Source: an uncultured Bacteroidales bacterium
Lineage (GTDB): Bacteria > Bacteroidota > Bacteroidia > Bacteroidales > FEN-979
Length of the DNA: 33,945 bases
Assembly (NCBI GenBank): GCA_903885595.1
Contig: CAISJJ010000116.1
Location: 1 to 33,945 of the forward strand
Direction of reading: 5' to 3'
Below the pieces are notes generated by a model. That model worked only from the letters and a program-made list of their open reading frames with translations, did no database searches and was not told the DNA's origin. Positions 10,601-16,400 of this stretch are shown piece by piece (position 1 is the stretch's first letter; the number at the start of each line of letters is the position of its first letter). A program made the translations under genes and the position numbers.

Positions 10601-10688
10601 TTCCGGAGAAAGCGGTGCTGTCGGCCTGCCCGAAGGAAAGCAGCACAGAAAAAAGCAGGAAAATCGAGAGTAAAGCTCTTGTTTTCAT
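4623..10688 (-). CDS. Giant secreted BNR/Asp-box beta-propeller plus L-domain repeat protein with T9SS tail
   Basis: The protein has 2021 aa. I chose the ATG at 10688 because it starts a signal peptide (MKTRALL...LLSFGQ); an in-frame ATG 10 codons earlier adds only a polar stub. Residues about 55-765 form a sortilin/BNR-type propeller region with roughly eleven Asp-box-like motifs (IWKTNDGGQTW, IFKSTDGGATW, VYSSTDGGATW). Four L-domain modules then begin near residues 771, 1089, 1274 and 1586, each starting CLP[EF]G and ending in the six-cysteine cap seen in the downstream gene. The last 75 residues contain FPNPADK and LPPGMYVVEL, a T9SS type A tail. The modules are close relatives of those in the next gene, so the two genes share an origin by duplication. 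Surface display and carbohydrate or protein binding are plausible; no catalytic motif is visible. Confidence 0.9.
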   Translation of the reverse strand: MKTRALLSIFLLFSVLLSFGQADSTAFSGTSDRKNIPDYIKNRKAYKRAEWFNVQRSFPYDTIPRTRYAQEMDREIKKVQTSAKNGDAGLTWSSVGPQGIQSPYTNWGKVSGRVRAIAVHPADPLIIYIGAASGGIWKTNDGGQTWLDIGHGLESLSFGAIAIDPNNPETIYAGSGECSYLQGFIGFDGKGIFKSTDGGATWTRITNGIGPITNFGDLAVSPYNSNLVIGAMASGYFFSGDLPNEGIWRSSDAGLSWTRTLDVQDAYDIAYHPTDANRVYAAVGGGNNNAGFYISNNQGISWLKSNLGLPPGSSMHRIQIDVSQSNPNMIYAVIFNLNTMSTSAYKSVNGGTSWAQISAGTNLGGFDGSGWYDQGFYDLCIAVDPENPNHVLIGNVELHRTTNGSNFSPVRPFGSDLWGSLVHNDYHKLVFAPSNPDYLYIGCDGGFYQSTDKGYTASSRNQGLETLQFYRIASHPSNSQILFGGMQDNANAISWNGGTTWTMKPSGDGMECFFNHNPDTVYSSAQCGYLFRSTNGGASFSYLNNVNGAWITPLFMHPVNHKTLYSANKSILKSTNAGASFFVIAANVSQEFINTMAQSQVNPNNMIFAAGCTQAPVPGDIIVVKVSTNGGTIWIDVTDHIPGESRWISRVVTDPVDDSAMYVLRTGFSPGNKVWKSADLGQTWTNISGDLPDLPCNDLFIDPENTHHLYVANDIGVYSSTDGGATWTYASEGIPFVPGMDFDYVNINSTRYLRVGTFGRSIYETTLPHYCLPEGITFTTQEQIDNFSTNYPGCTEIEGDVAINGSGINNLNGLSILTSIGGDLWINNNDALTSLTGLDNVNSIGGNVWISFSSALSSLTGLEGLTSIGGSLEIILCNALNSIAGLNALTTIGGKMEVTENNALTSLTGLNALTSIGGSLSIYGNDALTSLTGLDNLTFIGGDLAIGPLLDDGGSSSVNRNSALTSLTGLNSLTSIGGNLSIYGNDALTSLTGLENLNSIGGNLEIGIFYWGVLYGNPALTSISALATIDAGTINSWTIAGNESLSTCSVQSLCNYLTSPNGSVNIYSNAPGCNNPAEVASDCGISLPCLPFGNYYLLSQADIDNFQVNYPGCTELAGDVEISGSDITHLDGLSNLTSIGEDLSIYGDSSLTDLTGLTSLTSLGGSLIIYSNNSLTSLSGLDGLNSIGGYTAIGIRRGMSVYGNPNLTNITGLENIEAGSVGNLQILGNHSLSDCAINSICDYLAIPGSNPWIEGNAPGCNSPEEVQAACETHCLPEGITFTTQNQVDSFQVNHPGCTEIEGDVTINGSGINNLNGLSVITSVGGSVDIYYTSLINLTGLDSLTSIGGDLLIAFNSNMTSVTGLENLTSLKADLKIFGNENLTSLTGLENLTTIEGSLILADCPPEDPCTGNPSLNYLTGLDNLHRIGANLIIVASSLINLSGLENLTSVGGHLAIYGNYALVDLEGMNNLDSIGGTLQIGDYGSPYHGGGNPSLTSLSGLEGVTFIAGSLNIVMNTALTSLSGLDHVEAASISNLSIWGNYALSTCDVLSICDYLASPTGFVSIANNAPGCNSPEEVLAACETSCLPEGITFTTQSQIDNFQTNYPGCTEIEGTVQIGEPYATTDITNLNGLSVLNAIGDSLFIINNPLTSLAGLENLNYIGGSLIIGHKYWGCQGNNALVNLAGLNGLDSIGGDLDIDCNQGLTSLAGLEGLHSIGGNLFIGRAPTPIEGSGLDGGNPSLISLSGLNNLTSVGGYIFIGGNGALSSLTGLEGVSSLNGWVGIKRNGSLINLDGLNNLNYIGGGLSVYENSHLVNLSGLDNLDSISGGLYIGYCYEAGMGIPGGNASLTSLHGLENLTRIGGTLNIGHNPSLASLAGLENIVAGSITNLEICSDSSLSICEVQSVCDYLAAPNGEIHIGNNAPGCNSPEEVLAACAVSVEDIVSADQYSLFPNPADKSVSISSKNGGLIEEVVIFNQTGQKVLQGKTVNNNLDISKLPPGMYVVELGAGQWKARKKLMVE

Positions 10689-10722
10689 AGGGTTGCTATT
10701 TAATGGGTTAGATGGCATGATA

Positions 10723-10753
10723 CAAATTTAATGTCGGTGTTATGTGAAAGCAA
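10723..10753 (-). promoter_or_regulatory. Candidate Bacteroidota promoter for the 2021-aa gene
   Basis: On the minus strand, TTG at 10753-10751 is followed by a 20-nt spacer and TAAATTTG at 10730-10723. This fits the Bacteroidota -33/-7 pattern (TTG, about 19-21 nt, TAnnTTTG). The predicted transcription start leaves a leader of about 30 nt before the ATG at 10688. Confidence 0.5.
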
Positions 10754-10803
10754 TACGCATTTAGTAGTATATTCGTGACTGCCAACGGTTTGAAGTTTCT
10801 TCT

Positions 10804-11208
10804 TCATACATTGGCCTCCAGTGCCTTAAGCTGCAGCAGCAGGTCTTCCTGGTCTGTTTCATCCGTGCGCCCCACAGCTGATTTGAGCTCCTCCGGGTTA
10901 ATCGGTTTTAAAAGGTATTCCATGCTGCTTAACCTCAATGCCTGGATGTTACCCTTATCACCGGCCGAGATGAATATTATTTTGAATTCGATGGCATTCA
11001 GGGAATGGATCAGGTCAAATGCGGTTCCATCGCCCAGGTTGATATCGAGGAAAACAAGATCCGGATGAAGAATTTGAATTACCTTGATCCCCTGTGTCAC
11101 GCCCGAGGCTTCCCCTACCACCTTTACCTGCTGACAATGCCTTGAAAGCAGTTTGGAAAGGGTATCCCGGATATGGGCTTCGTCGTCGATGATGATGGTG
11201 CGGAGCAT
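10804..11208 (-). CDS. Receiver-only response regulator, LytTR-type regulator lacking its output domain
   Basis: The protein has 134 aa. The receiver domain is complete: acidic pair near residues 8-9, phospho-acceptor Asp55 in LVFLDINLGDG, Ser81 in the usual Thr/Ser position, and Lys101 in LLKPI. It aligns along its length with the receiver half of the 250-aa LytTR regulator at 18594-19346 (for example IIIDDEAHIRD against VIIDDEDHIRD). It stops after a short acidic linker where that protein continues into its LytTR DNA-binding domain. No LytTR remnant is visible in the 115 nt after the stop. It may be a truncated paralogue or a working single-domain phosphate sink. The gene lies between the heptamer island at 11215 and the promoter region of the giant gene. 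Confidence 0.85.
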   Translation of the reverse strand: MLRTIIIDDEAHIRDTLSKLLSRHCQQVKVVGEASGVTQGIKVIQILHPDLVFLDINLGDGTAFDLIHSLNAIEFKIIFISAGDKGNIQALRLSSMEYLLKPINPEELKSAVGRTDETDQEDLLLQLKALEANV

Positions 11209-11214
11209 GGGAAG

Positions 11215-11283
11215 AAAGTTTGCAGTTTGCAGTTCGCAGTTTGCAGTTTGATAAACTCACTGGGAACTGGGAACTGGGAACTT
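11215..11283. repeat. Heptamer inverted-repeat island C
   Basis: Four to five GTTTGCA-type units at 11215-11248 are followed by a short centre and three AACTGGG units in the opposite orientation to 11283. The centre can itself fold (AGTTT-GAT-AAACT). The left end is 7 nt upstream of the receiver-only gene's ATG at 11208. Confidence 0.9.
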
Positions 11284-11324
11284 GTTAATCAAAGATACTT
11301 CCCCTGAAAAGCAGAAATGGTTCC

Positions 11325-11387
11325 GTTAAGAGAACGCCGGGAATTGTTTAGTGAACGCGGGGGTGGGTTTAGTGAACGCGGGCTGTA
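11325..11387. repeat. Three tandem 21-bp repeats, possible LytTR-type operator
   Basis: Three consecutive 21-nt units start at 11325, 11346 and 11367 and share GTTtAGtGAACGCgGG. The second and third share GTTTAGTGAACGCGGG exactly. The first unit with its flank reads TCCGTTAAG, which matches the published LytTR-regulator half-site pattern [TA][AC][CA]GTTN[AG][TG]. A 21-bp period equals a 9-bp site plus a 12-bp spacer, the usual LytTR arrangement. The other two units match only in the GTTN[AG][TG] part, and the match is on the plus strand. The third unit overlaps the last codons and stop of the lipoprotein gene ending at 11369. Confidence 0.55.
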
Positions 11388-12193
11388 GCAAGTCCTATCT
11401 TACCTGAAGCGCTGTAATCATAATACATGTAGCAGATGGTATCAAGAAAGAGTACCGATGGGTTTTCTACACATCCTTCAGCACCCAGGCTCATTGCAAA
11501 AGGATCGCTCTCTGTATATGGATGCTGATTTGTAATCGGATCATTGTATTTTTTCCAGTTAATTCCATCCGATGACGTCGCCATGCCTATAAAAAAATCT
11601 TTTAGCGTGATATAATCGTATCCTCCTGAATAATACATGATATAACCGCCCTCTTTTAATGCCAGAATGGAACTTGGAATTACAAAACCAGCATCCCATT
11701 CTCCTTTGCTGCCTGTGGTCAAAACAGGTGTATCACTCCTTGTCCAGGGGCCTGCTGGTAGTTTTGCCGTTGCCCTGCCCATAGAAGGCCCTGGAGAAAA
11801 TCCGGCTGTTTCCAGAGCGTTGAAGTAAATAGCCCATAACGAATCTTCCTTCACCACTATTCCAGGACCAACGGTAAAAGCATCAAATCCATTGTTATCA
11901 GAAGCTAAAACAGGATTACCACCGAACTTCTGATAATGAATACCATCATAAGATGTTGCCAGACCAATGGCTATTCTGCCAGGCACATTTCGTCCCATAT
12001 AAAAAAGATAAAACACACTGTCGTGCCAGATGATATTAGGAACACCTGTTGTAAGGTCATCCCATGAACCTGGCGCTCCCGGACTTAAAATGGGATTAGA
12101 CTCATAAGCCTTGAATTTCAATTGAGAGGGAGAATCGTTCTGCCGGCAAGCGGTGATTAGCAAAAGGATGAGAAGGAATATGGTTTTAGGCAT
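11369..12193 (-). CDS. Glycosidase-like beta-propeller lipoprotein, copy 1 (internally shortened)
   Basis: The protein has 274 aa from an ATG at 12193; the longer upstream frame is only read-through of the heptamer repeat. The N-terminus MPKTIFLLILLLITAC is a lipoprotein signal with the lipobox cysteine at residue 16. The rest resembles the five-bladed propeller glycosidase superfamily (GH32/43/62/68/130 type), with repeated PGSWDD, FYLFYMGxN, AIGLATSxDG, GNPVL and GEWDAGF motifs. Copies 2 and 3 (13567-14622 and 14684-15712) are paralogues. Relative to copy 2, this copy lacks about 71 residues between ESDP and FAMSLG, roughly one blade, so the fold may be altered. The substrate cannot be assigned. 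The last codons lie inside a 21-bp tandem repeat. Confidence 0.8.
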   Translation of the reverse strand: MPKTIFLLILLLITACRQNDSPSQLKFKAYESNPILSPGAPGSWDDLTTGVPNIIWHDSVFYLFYMGRNVPGRIAIGLATSYDGIHYQKFGGNPVLASDNNGFDAFTVGPGIVVKEDSLWAIYFNALETAGFSPGPSMGRATAKLPAGPWTRSDTPVLTTGSKGEWDAGFVIPSSILALKEGGYIMYYSGGYDYITLKDFFIGMATSSDGINWKKYNDPITNQHPYTESDPFAMSLGAEGCVENPSVLFLDTICYMYYDYSASGKIGLATARVH

Positions 12194-12218
12194 GTTGAAA
12201 GATGGGTGTGTTAACTTT

Positions 12219-12253
12219 GAAAGTTTGCAGTTTGCAGTTTGCAGTTTGCAGTT
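12219..12253. repeat. Heptamer array D-left
   Basis: At least four perfect GTTTGCA units lead directly into the TGA stop of the ATPase gene (12253-12255). The array is preceded by the palindrome-like AACTTTGAAAGTT, which also precedes array E-left at 15738. It lies 26 nt upstream of the ATG at 12193, the same distance as E-left from its gene. Confidence 0.9.
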
Positions 12254-13458
12254 CAATTGCCGATCAGATATTCTATCAGGTTCTCCCACTGTATACCTGC
12301 CCTGTTGGGGTCATGGAATTTATCCATTGATAATACAAGTTTCGGAAAGTTATCGTTAATTTTTTCCAATGCCCGGTATTCCCTTTCAATCGTTTTTTGA
12401 TCATGCAACAGGTAGGCTACCTGAATATAGTTTATTTCATTGCCTTTTGTGGCAATAAAATCTATCTCCTGTTCAATATACTTGCCAATTTCAACTTTAA
12501 AGCCCCTGCTGAGCAGCTCCAGGTATACAATATTTTCGAGATGTCCGGATATATCGCCGGTTTTATATCCCAGAAGGATATGCTTTAACCCGATATCGCC
12601 TGAATAATACTTTTCATGAATTTCAAGTAAGCGTTTCCCTTTAATATCAAACCGGTTGACTTTGGCAAAAATAAACGCGGTCGTGAGCATCTGCAGATAA
12701 TTCTGAACGGTATCGACCGAACCGCTGACTTTTTGTGTTTTCAGAAAATCGGCAATTTTTTTTGACGAAGTAATATTTCCGCAATTATCTGCCGTGAATT
12801 TTGCGATCTTTTCTAAAAGCGCTATATCGCGGATCCCATTCCTGGCAACCACATCTTTAAGCAATATGGTATTATACAGCGAATTAACATATTGCCCGAT
12901 TACTTCATCTTCATATTCCATATGATGAATGCCCGGGAAACCTCCATATTTCATGAACAATCCGAATTCCTGGTCGATATTTTCAGAACCTTTTCCCTGG
13001 CGGAATTGTAAAAATTCAGAAAAAGTCAGTGGATACATTCTGAATTCGATATACCTCCCTGATATGAAAGTAGCCAGCTCAGAGGATAACATTTTTGAAT
13101 TGGAACCGGTGATGAACAGGTCGGCTGTGTTATCTGTCAGAAATCCGGAAACGGCTTTCTCCCATCCTTCGATTTCCTGGATTTCATCAATGAATAAATA
13201 AATTTTTCCTGGAATGTTTATTATCCTGTTTTTGACATAATTGTTCAAGTCCAGGTAATTCCTGATAAAATCAAAATCAAGGGAATCCTTGTTGATCAGG
13301 ATGATATTGCCCTGCATTACGCCGCTTTCAGTCAGCGAATTACAGATCATTTTCAGAAATGTACTTTTCCCGCACCGGCGAATCCCGGTGATCACCTTAA
13401 TTACGGGCTTTCCGATAAATGGTGTTATTTGCTTTATATATCGTTCTCGCAGGATCAT
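12253..13458 (-). CDS. AAA-type ATPase with DUF4143 C-terminal domain
   Basis: The protein has 401 aa from an ATG at 13458, which gives the family's usual N-terminus (MILRERYIKQITPFIGKPVI). The Walker A motif is GIRRCGKST at residues 25-33, and the Walker B-like motif is YLFIDEIQEIEGWE. The TGSNSKML and YIEFRMYPLTFSEF motifs are typical of the AAA_14/DUF4143 family. The C-terminal half contains the DUF4143 region, including YLELLSRGFKVEIG and EIDFIATKGNEINYIQVAY, which resembles a nuclease-like fold. These proteins are common, patchily distributed and often multicopy in Bacteroidota, and their role is unsettled. This one splits an array of three lipoprotein paralogues, and heptamer repeats lie at both ends, so it may be an insertion. 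Confidence 0.9.
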   Translation of the reverse strand: MILRERYIKQITPFIGKPVIKVITGIRRCGKSTFLKMICNSLTESGVMQGNIILINKDSLDFDFIRNYLDLNNYVKNRIINIPGKIYLFIDEIQEIEGWEKAVSGFLTDNTADLFITGSNSKMLSSELATFISGRYIEFRMYPLTFSEFLQFRQGKGSENIDQEFGLFMKYGGFPGIHHMEYEDEVIGQYVNSLYNTILLKDVVARNGIRDIALLEKIAKFTADNCGNITSSKKIADFLKTQKVSGSVDTVQNYLQMLTTAFIFAKVNRFDIKGKRLLEIHEKYYSGDIGLKHILLGYKTGDISGHLENIVYLELLSRGFKVEIGKYIEQEIDFIATKGNEINYIQVAYLLHDQKTIEREYRALEKINDNFPKLVLSMDKFHDPNRAGIQWENLIEYLIGN

Positions 13459-13540
13459 AAATATCAGACTATACCAGAAACTTTTCAAATATAATACAAT
13501 TATTTGGACTATGGTCGAAATATTTCATGATAAAACAAAT

Positions 13541-13565
13541 GCACTACCGACTGCACACTGCCGGC
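13541..13565. repeat. Degenerate heptamer arm D-right
   Basis: Units ACTACCG, ACTGCAC, ACTGCCG are spaced by 7 nt. They run in the opposite orientation to array D-left and end one base before the stop codon of lipoprotein copy 2 (13567). The copies are diverged, so assignment to the heptamer family rests on period, orientation and position. Confidence 0.5.
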
Positions 13566-13566
13566 T

Positions 13567-14622
13567 TTATCTTCCTCTGCCCTGCAGCGCTGCAGTTGCG
13601 ATCCCAATCTTACCGGTTATGGTGCCATAGTCGTAATACATGAAACCGGTATTACCCTTGAAAATGACGGAAGGAGATTCAATCACTGTGTTATCCTGGC
13701 CAATACTCATTATAAAAGGATCTTTTTTAACATCATAAAAAGGATTACCCTGATATTTTTTCCATTGAACGCCATCCTGGCTGGTGGCATAGCCTAAAGC
13801 TATTTTTTCAATGTTTCTGTAGATTGTTCTGCCTGAATAATACATTTCAAAACCATCTGAGTTCCTGTTTACAGTCGAAACTCCGACCCAGGTATCATCC
13901 CAGTCTCCCTTACTGCCAATCATTAAAACCGGGTCGCTCCCAGCAAACGGATGCTGTGTTGTAGCCGGATCGTTATATTTTATCCAGTTTATTCCATTGT
14001 TCGAAGTTGCCATACCAATATGAACGGGATTATCTTCAACAAATTCAGTCCCTCCTGTATAGTACATTAACCAGCGGCCATCTTCCTGCCTCAAAACTGA
14101 TGCAGAGACTATAAAACCGGCATCCCATTCGCCTTTCCTGCCGGTTTCAAGCACCGGCATTTCGCTTCGTTGCCAGGGTCCGGTGAGCAATTTAGCAGTT
14201 GCCCGGCCAAATGACGGACCAGGACCGTAGCCGGCAGTTTCACGCCCGTTATAGTACATTACCCAGATTGAATCATCCCTGATCACCGTTACCTCACCTA
14301 TTCCGAAAGCATCAAAACCGGTGTAATCGGGGGAAACAACCGGATTTCCGGCAAACTTTTCAAAATGAAATCCGTCGTCTGAAATAGCCAGGCCGACGGC
14401 TGTTACACCGGTCGTATTGCAGCCCAGGTAAAACATATAGAATACCTGATCGTCCATGACAATGCAGGGGGCTACAATAAACTGGTCATCCCAGGAACCG
14501 GGTGCTCCGGTTTCCAAAATGGGATTGTGCTCATACGCCTTGAATTCCGGAGGTGAGGGGGTGTCGTTCTGCCGGCAGGCTGAGATGAACAGGAGGATGA
14601 GAAGGAATATGGTTTTAGGCAT
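13567..14622 (-). CDS. Glycosidase-like beta-propeller lipoprotein, copy 2
   Basis: The protein has 351 aa. The signal MPKTIFLLILLFISAC has a lipobox cysteine at residue 16 and is followed by RQND, as in the other two copies. Five similar repeat blocks carry PGSWDDQF, FYMFYLGCN, AVGLAISDDG, GNPVV, WVMYYNGRE, RWLMYYTGG and IALGYATSQDG. It belongs to the same propeller superfamily as GH43/GH130-type enzymes, but I could not assign catalytic acids. It retains the blade absent from copy 1. The 60-nt gap to copy 3 lacks a clear heptamer array and holds only a possible remnant, unlike the upstream regions of copies 1 and 3. Confidence 0.8.
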   Translation of the reverse strand: MPKTIFLLILLFISACRQNDTPSPPEFKAYEHNPILETGAPGSWDDQFIVAPCIVMDDQVFYMFYLGCNTTGVTAVGLAISDDGFHFEKFAGNPVVSPDYTGFDAFGIGEVTVIRDDSIWVMYYNGRETAGYGPGPSFGRATAKLLTGPWQRSEMPVLETGRKGEWDAGFIVSASVLRQEDGRWLMYYTGGTEFVEDNPVHIGMATSNNGINWIKYNDPATTQHPFAGSDPVLMIGSKGDWDDTWVGVSTVNRNSDGFEMYYSGRTIYRNIEKIALGYATSQDGVQWKKYQGNPFYDVKKDPFIMSIGQDNTVIESPSVIFKGNTGFMYYDYGTITGKIGIATAALQGRGR

Positions 14623-14683
14623 GGTGAAAGTATTGTCGAAATATTTAAGTTGGGTTTAAATAAACTACCGTTCTGCCTGCGGT

Positions 14684-15712
14684 TTACTTTCCTGTCGCTA
14701 CTCCGATGCTTCCAAATTGAGCGTTTTGTTCAAAGTAATAGTAAAGGAAAAAGATCGTATCAAATCTGAGAAAAAACGGATTTGACGTCGTCGTGATTTC
14801 ACCAGAATATTTTGTATCAAAGCCGTTCTGCAAATTGTATATGGGATTTCCGCGATACCTTTCCCAGTGAATTCCATCCCTGCTCTCTGAATACCCGATG
14901 GCTTCAATTTTTCCGTTGCTTCCGGCATAATACATGATGAATCCTCCGGGGATTTTGGAAACATTCGCCATCCATGCCTCTTTTTCATCCCATGCCCCTT
15001 CTTTCCCGGTCATGAAGACCGGGTCGCTTTCCGCAAAAGGCTGAAGTGTGGTAGAAGGATCATTGTGTTTTTTCCAGGTAAATCCATCCTGTGAAAAAGC
15101 CATGCCGATATAAAAGTCAGCCCTGCCTGCAAAATCTCTTCCACCTGTATAATACATCCGGTAACCTCCATCTTCCAGTTTAAGAACAGAACACGGGAGA
15201 ATGAAGCCATCGTCCCATTCCCCTTTCTTTCCGGAAGTCATTACCGGTGTATTGCCGCGGACCCAGGGTCCGGAAAGCTCCTTTGCCGCTGCCCTCCCGA
15301 CGGAAGGGCCGGGAGAATACCCTGGAAGTTCCTGGCAATTGTAGTACACCACCCAGCAGGTATCTTCTTTCAGAATGATCCCGGGACCAACCGTAAAAGC
15401 GTCAAATCCGGAGGTGTCAGGAGCCAAAACCGGATTTCCTTTAAATTTTCTGAAATTGAATCCGTCGCCTGAAGTTGCGAGTCCTATGGCCATCCTGCCG
15501 GCTACGTTGCCTCCCATGTAGAAGAGATAAAAGGTGTTTTCAAAAAAGATGACCTGGGGCGCTGAAACGAACAGTTCATCCCATGAGCCCGGTTTCCCGC
15601 GTTCGAGTACCGGGTTGTTGTTATAACCCGCAAATTCCGTAGGTGAAGGAGCATCGTTCTGCCGGCAAGTAGAGATCATCAAAGGAAGGAGAAGAAAAAA
15701 GGTTTTAAGCAT
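14684..15712 (-). CDS. Glycosidase-like beta-propeller lipoprotein, copy 3
   Basis: The protein has 342 aa from an ATG at 15712. The frame stays open a further 40 codons upstream, but those codons are the heptamer array read as a GTGNWEL-type peptide, so the later ATG, which gives the lipoprotein signal MLKTFFLLLPLMISTC, is the real start. The body matches copies 1 and 2 (PGSWDELF, FYLFYMGGN, GFDAFTVGPGI, GEWDDGF, YRMYYTGG, GFIMYYAGSN). It is probably anchored in a membrane facing the periplasm or the outside. A glycan-binding or hydrolytic role is a family-level inference only. Confidence 0.8.
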   Translation of the reverse strand: MLKTFFLLLPLMISTCRQNDAPSPTEFAGYNNNPVLERGKPGSWDELFVSAPQVIFFENTFYLFYMGGNVAGRMAIGLATSGDGFNFRKFKGNPVLAPDTSGFDAFTVGPGIILKEDTCWVVYYNCQELPGYSPGPSVGRAAAKELSGPWVRGNTPVMTSGKKGEWDDGFILPCSVLKLEDGGYRMYYTGGRDFAGRADFYIGMAFSQDGFTWKKHNDPSTTLQPFAESDPVFMTGKEGAWDEKEAWMANVSKIPGGFIMYYAGSNGKIEAIGYSESRDGIHWERYRGNPIYNLQNGFDTKYSGEITTTSNPFFLRFDTIFFLYYYFEQNAQFGSIGVATGK

Positions 15713-15737
15713 GTTGAAAGTGTTGTGTGTTAACTTT

Positions 15738-15830
15738 GAAAGTTCCCAGTTCCCAGTTCCCAGTTCCCAGTTCCCAGTTCCCAGTTCCCAGTTTGCAGTT
15801 CCCAGTTTGCAGTTTGCAGTTTGCAGTTTC
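15738..15830. repeat. Heptamer array E-left
   Basis: Twelve full units occupy 15742-15825: seven perfect GTTCCCA copies, then GTTTGCA, GTTCCCA and three GTTTGCA copies. This is the longest forward-oriented array in the window. It ends 18 nt before the stop codon of the four-helix-bundle gene and is complementary to array E-right beyond that gene. Confidence 0.95.
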
Positions 15831-15848
15831 AAATAAAGGTAATAATAT

Positions 15849-16220
15849 TCAATCTTTCCAGATGAATTTATCAGGATTGTCGATCATAAAGGAAAGAATT
15901 TTTCCGATTTCTTCAGCTTGCTGGTACAACTTGATTTGCAACTCCTTATCTATATACCCGCAACTGAACGCAAAATCAATCCAAACCATTGTTTCGGTAT
16001 TTTCCATATCTGAATCTGTCAGTTTGCTGATAAAATGAGCCTTGTACCTTCTTTTTCTATATCCTTCTGCCATATTTGAGCATACCGATCTTGAAGATCT
16101 TCTTATCTGAGATGTCAATCCGTATTTTTCATCTCCTGGAAACCTTTTTGTTATTTGAAAAATGTCCATCGCATTCTCAAATGACTTTTTATAAACAGAT
16201 AAATCCTTAAAATTTCCCAT
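15849..16220 (-). CDS. Free-standing four-helix-bundle (S23-like) protein
   Basis: The protein has 123 aa. It carries the family hallmark FPGDEKYGLTSQIRRSS followed by NMAEGYRKRR, with the expected length and helical, charged composition. The family includes proteins encoded in 23S rRNA intervening sequences and the Avd accessory protein of diversity-generating retroelements. No 23S rRNA, reverse transcriptase or template/variable repeat is visible here. The gene sits between two long heptamer arrays of opposite orientation (15738-15830 and 16296-16400), which no other short gene here shows so clearly. Members are thought to bind nucleic acid or proteins; the function here is unknown. Confidence 0.85.
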   Translation of the reverse strand: MGNFKDLSVYKKSFENAMDIFQITKRFPGDEKYGLTSQIRRSSRSVCSNMAEGYRKRRYKAHFISKLTDSDMENTETMVWIDFAFSCGYIDKELQIKLYQQAEEIGKILSFMIDNPDKFIWKD

Positions 16221-16295
16221 TTCGTTTTCTGCTTAATCGGAAAAAACCGAAAAGGTAATACGATAATTCAAAAAAAATCCTTGTCAACCTTAAAC

Positions 16296-16400
16296 CGCAA
16301 ACTGGGAACTGGGAACTGGGAACTGGGAACTGGGAACTGGAAACTGGAAACTGGGAACTGGAAACTGGAAACTGGAAACTGGGAACTGCAAACAGCAAAC
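16296..16400. repeat. Heptamer array E-right
   Basis: About fifteen units run in the opposite orientation to E-left: CGCAAAC, five TGGGAAC, then a mix of TGGAAAC and TGGGAAC, ending TGCAAAC and AGCAAAC. The last base is also the first base of the stop codon of the histidine kinase gene (16400-16402). The five TGGGAAC units are perfectly complementary to GTTCCCA units of E-left over 35 nt. Confidence 0.95.

Noticed and set aside
14643-14685. Heptamer island between lipoprotein copies 2 and 3
   Set aside because: A GGTTT/AAACTACC pattern hints at a remnant, but the 7-nt period is not clear enough to call.
15849-16220. Avd protein of a diversity-generating retroelement
   Set aside because: No reverse transcriptase and no template/variable repeat pair are present; only the general four-helix-bundle family can be claimed.
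15738-16400. CRISPR array
   Set aside because: The repeat unit is 7 nt in uninterrupted tandem, without spacers, and there are no cas genes.
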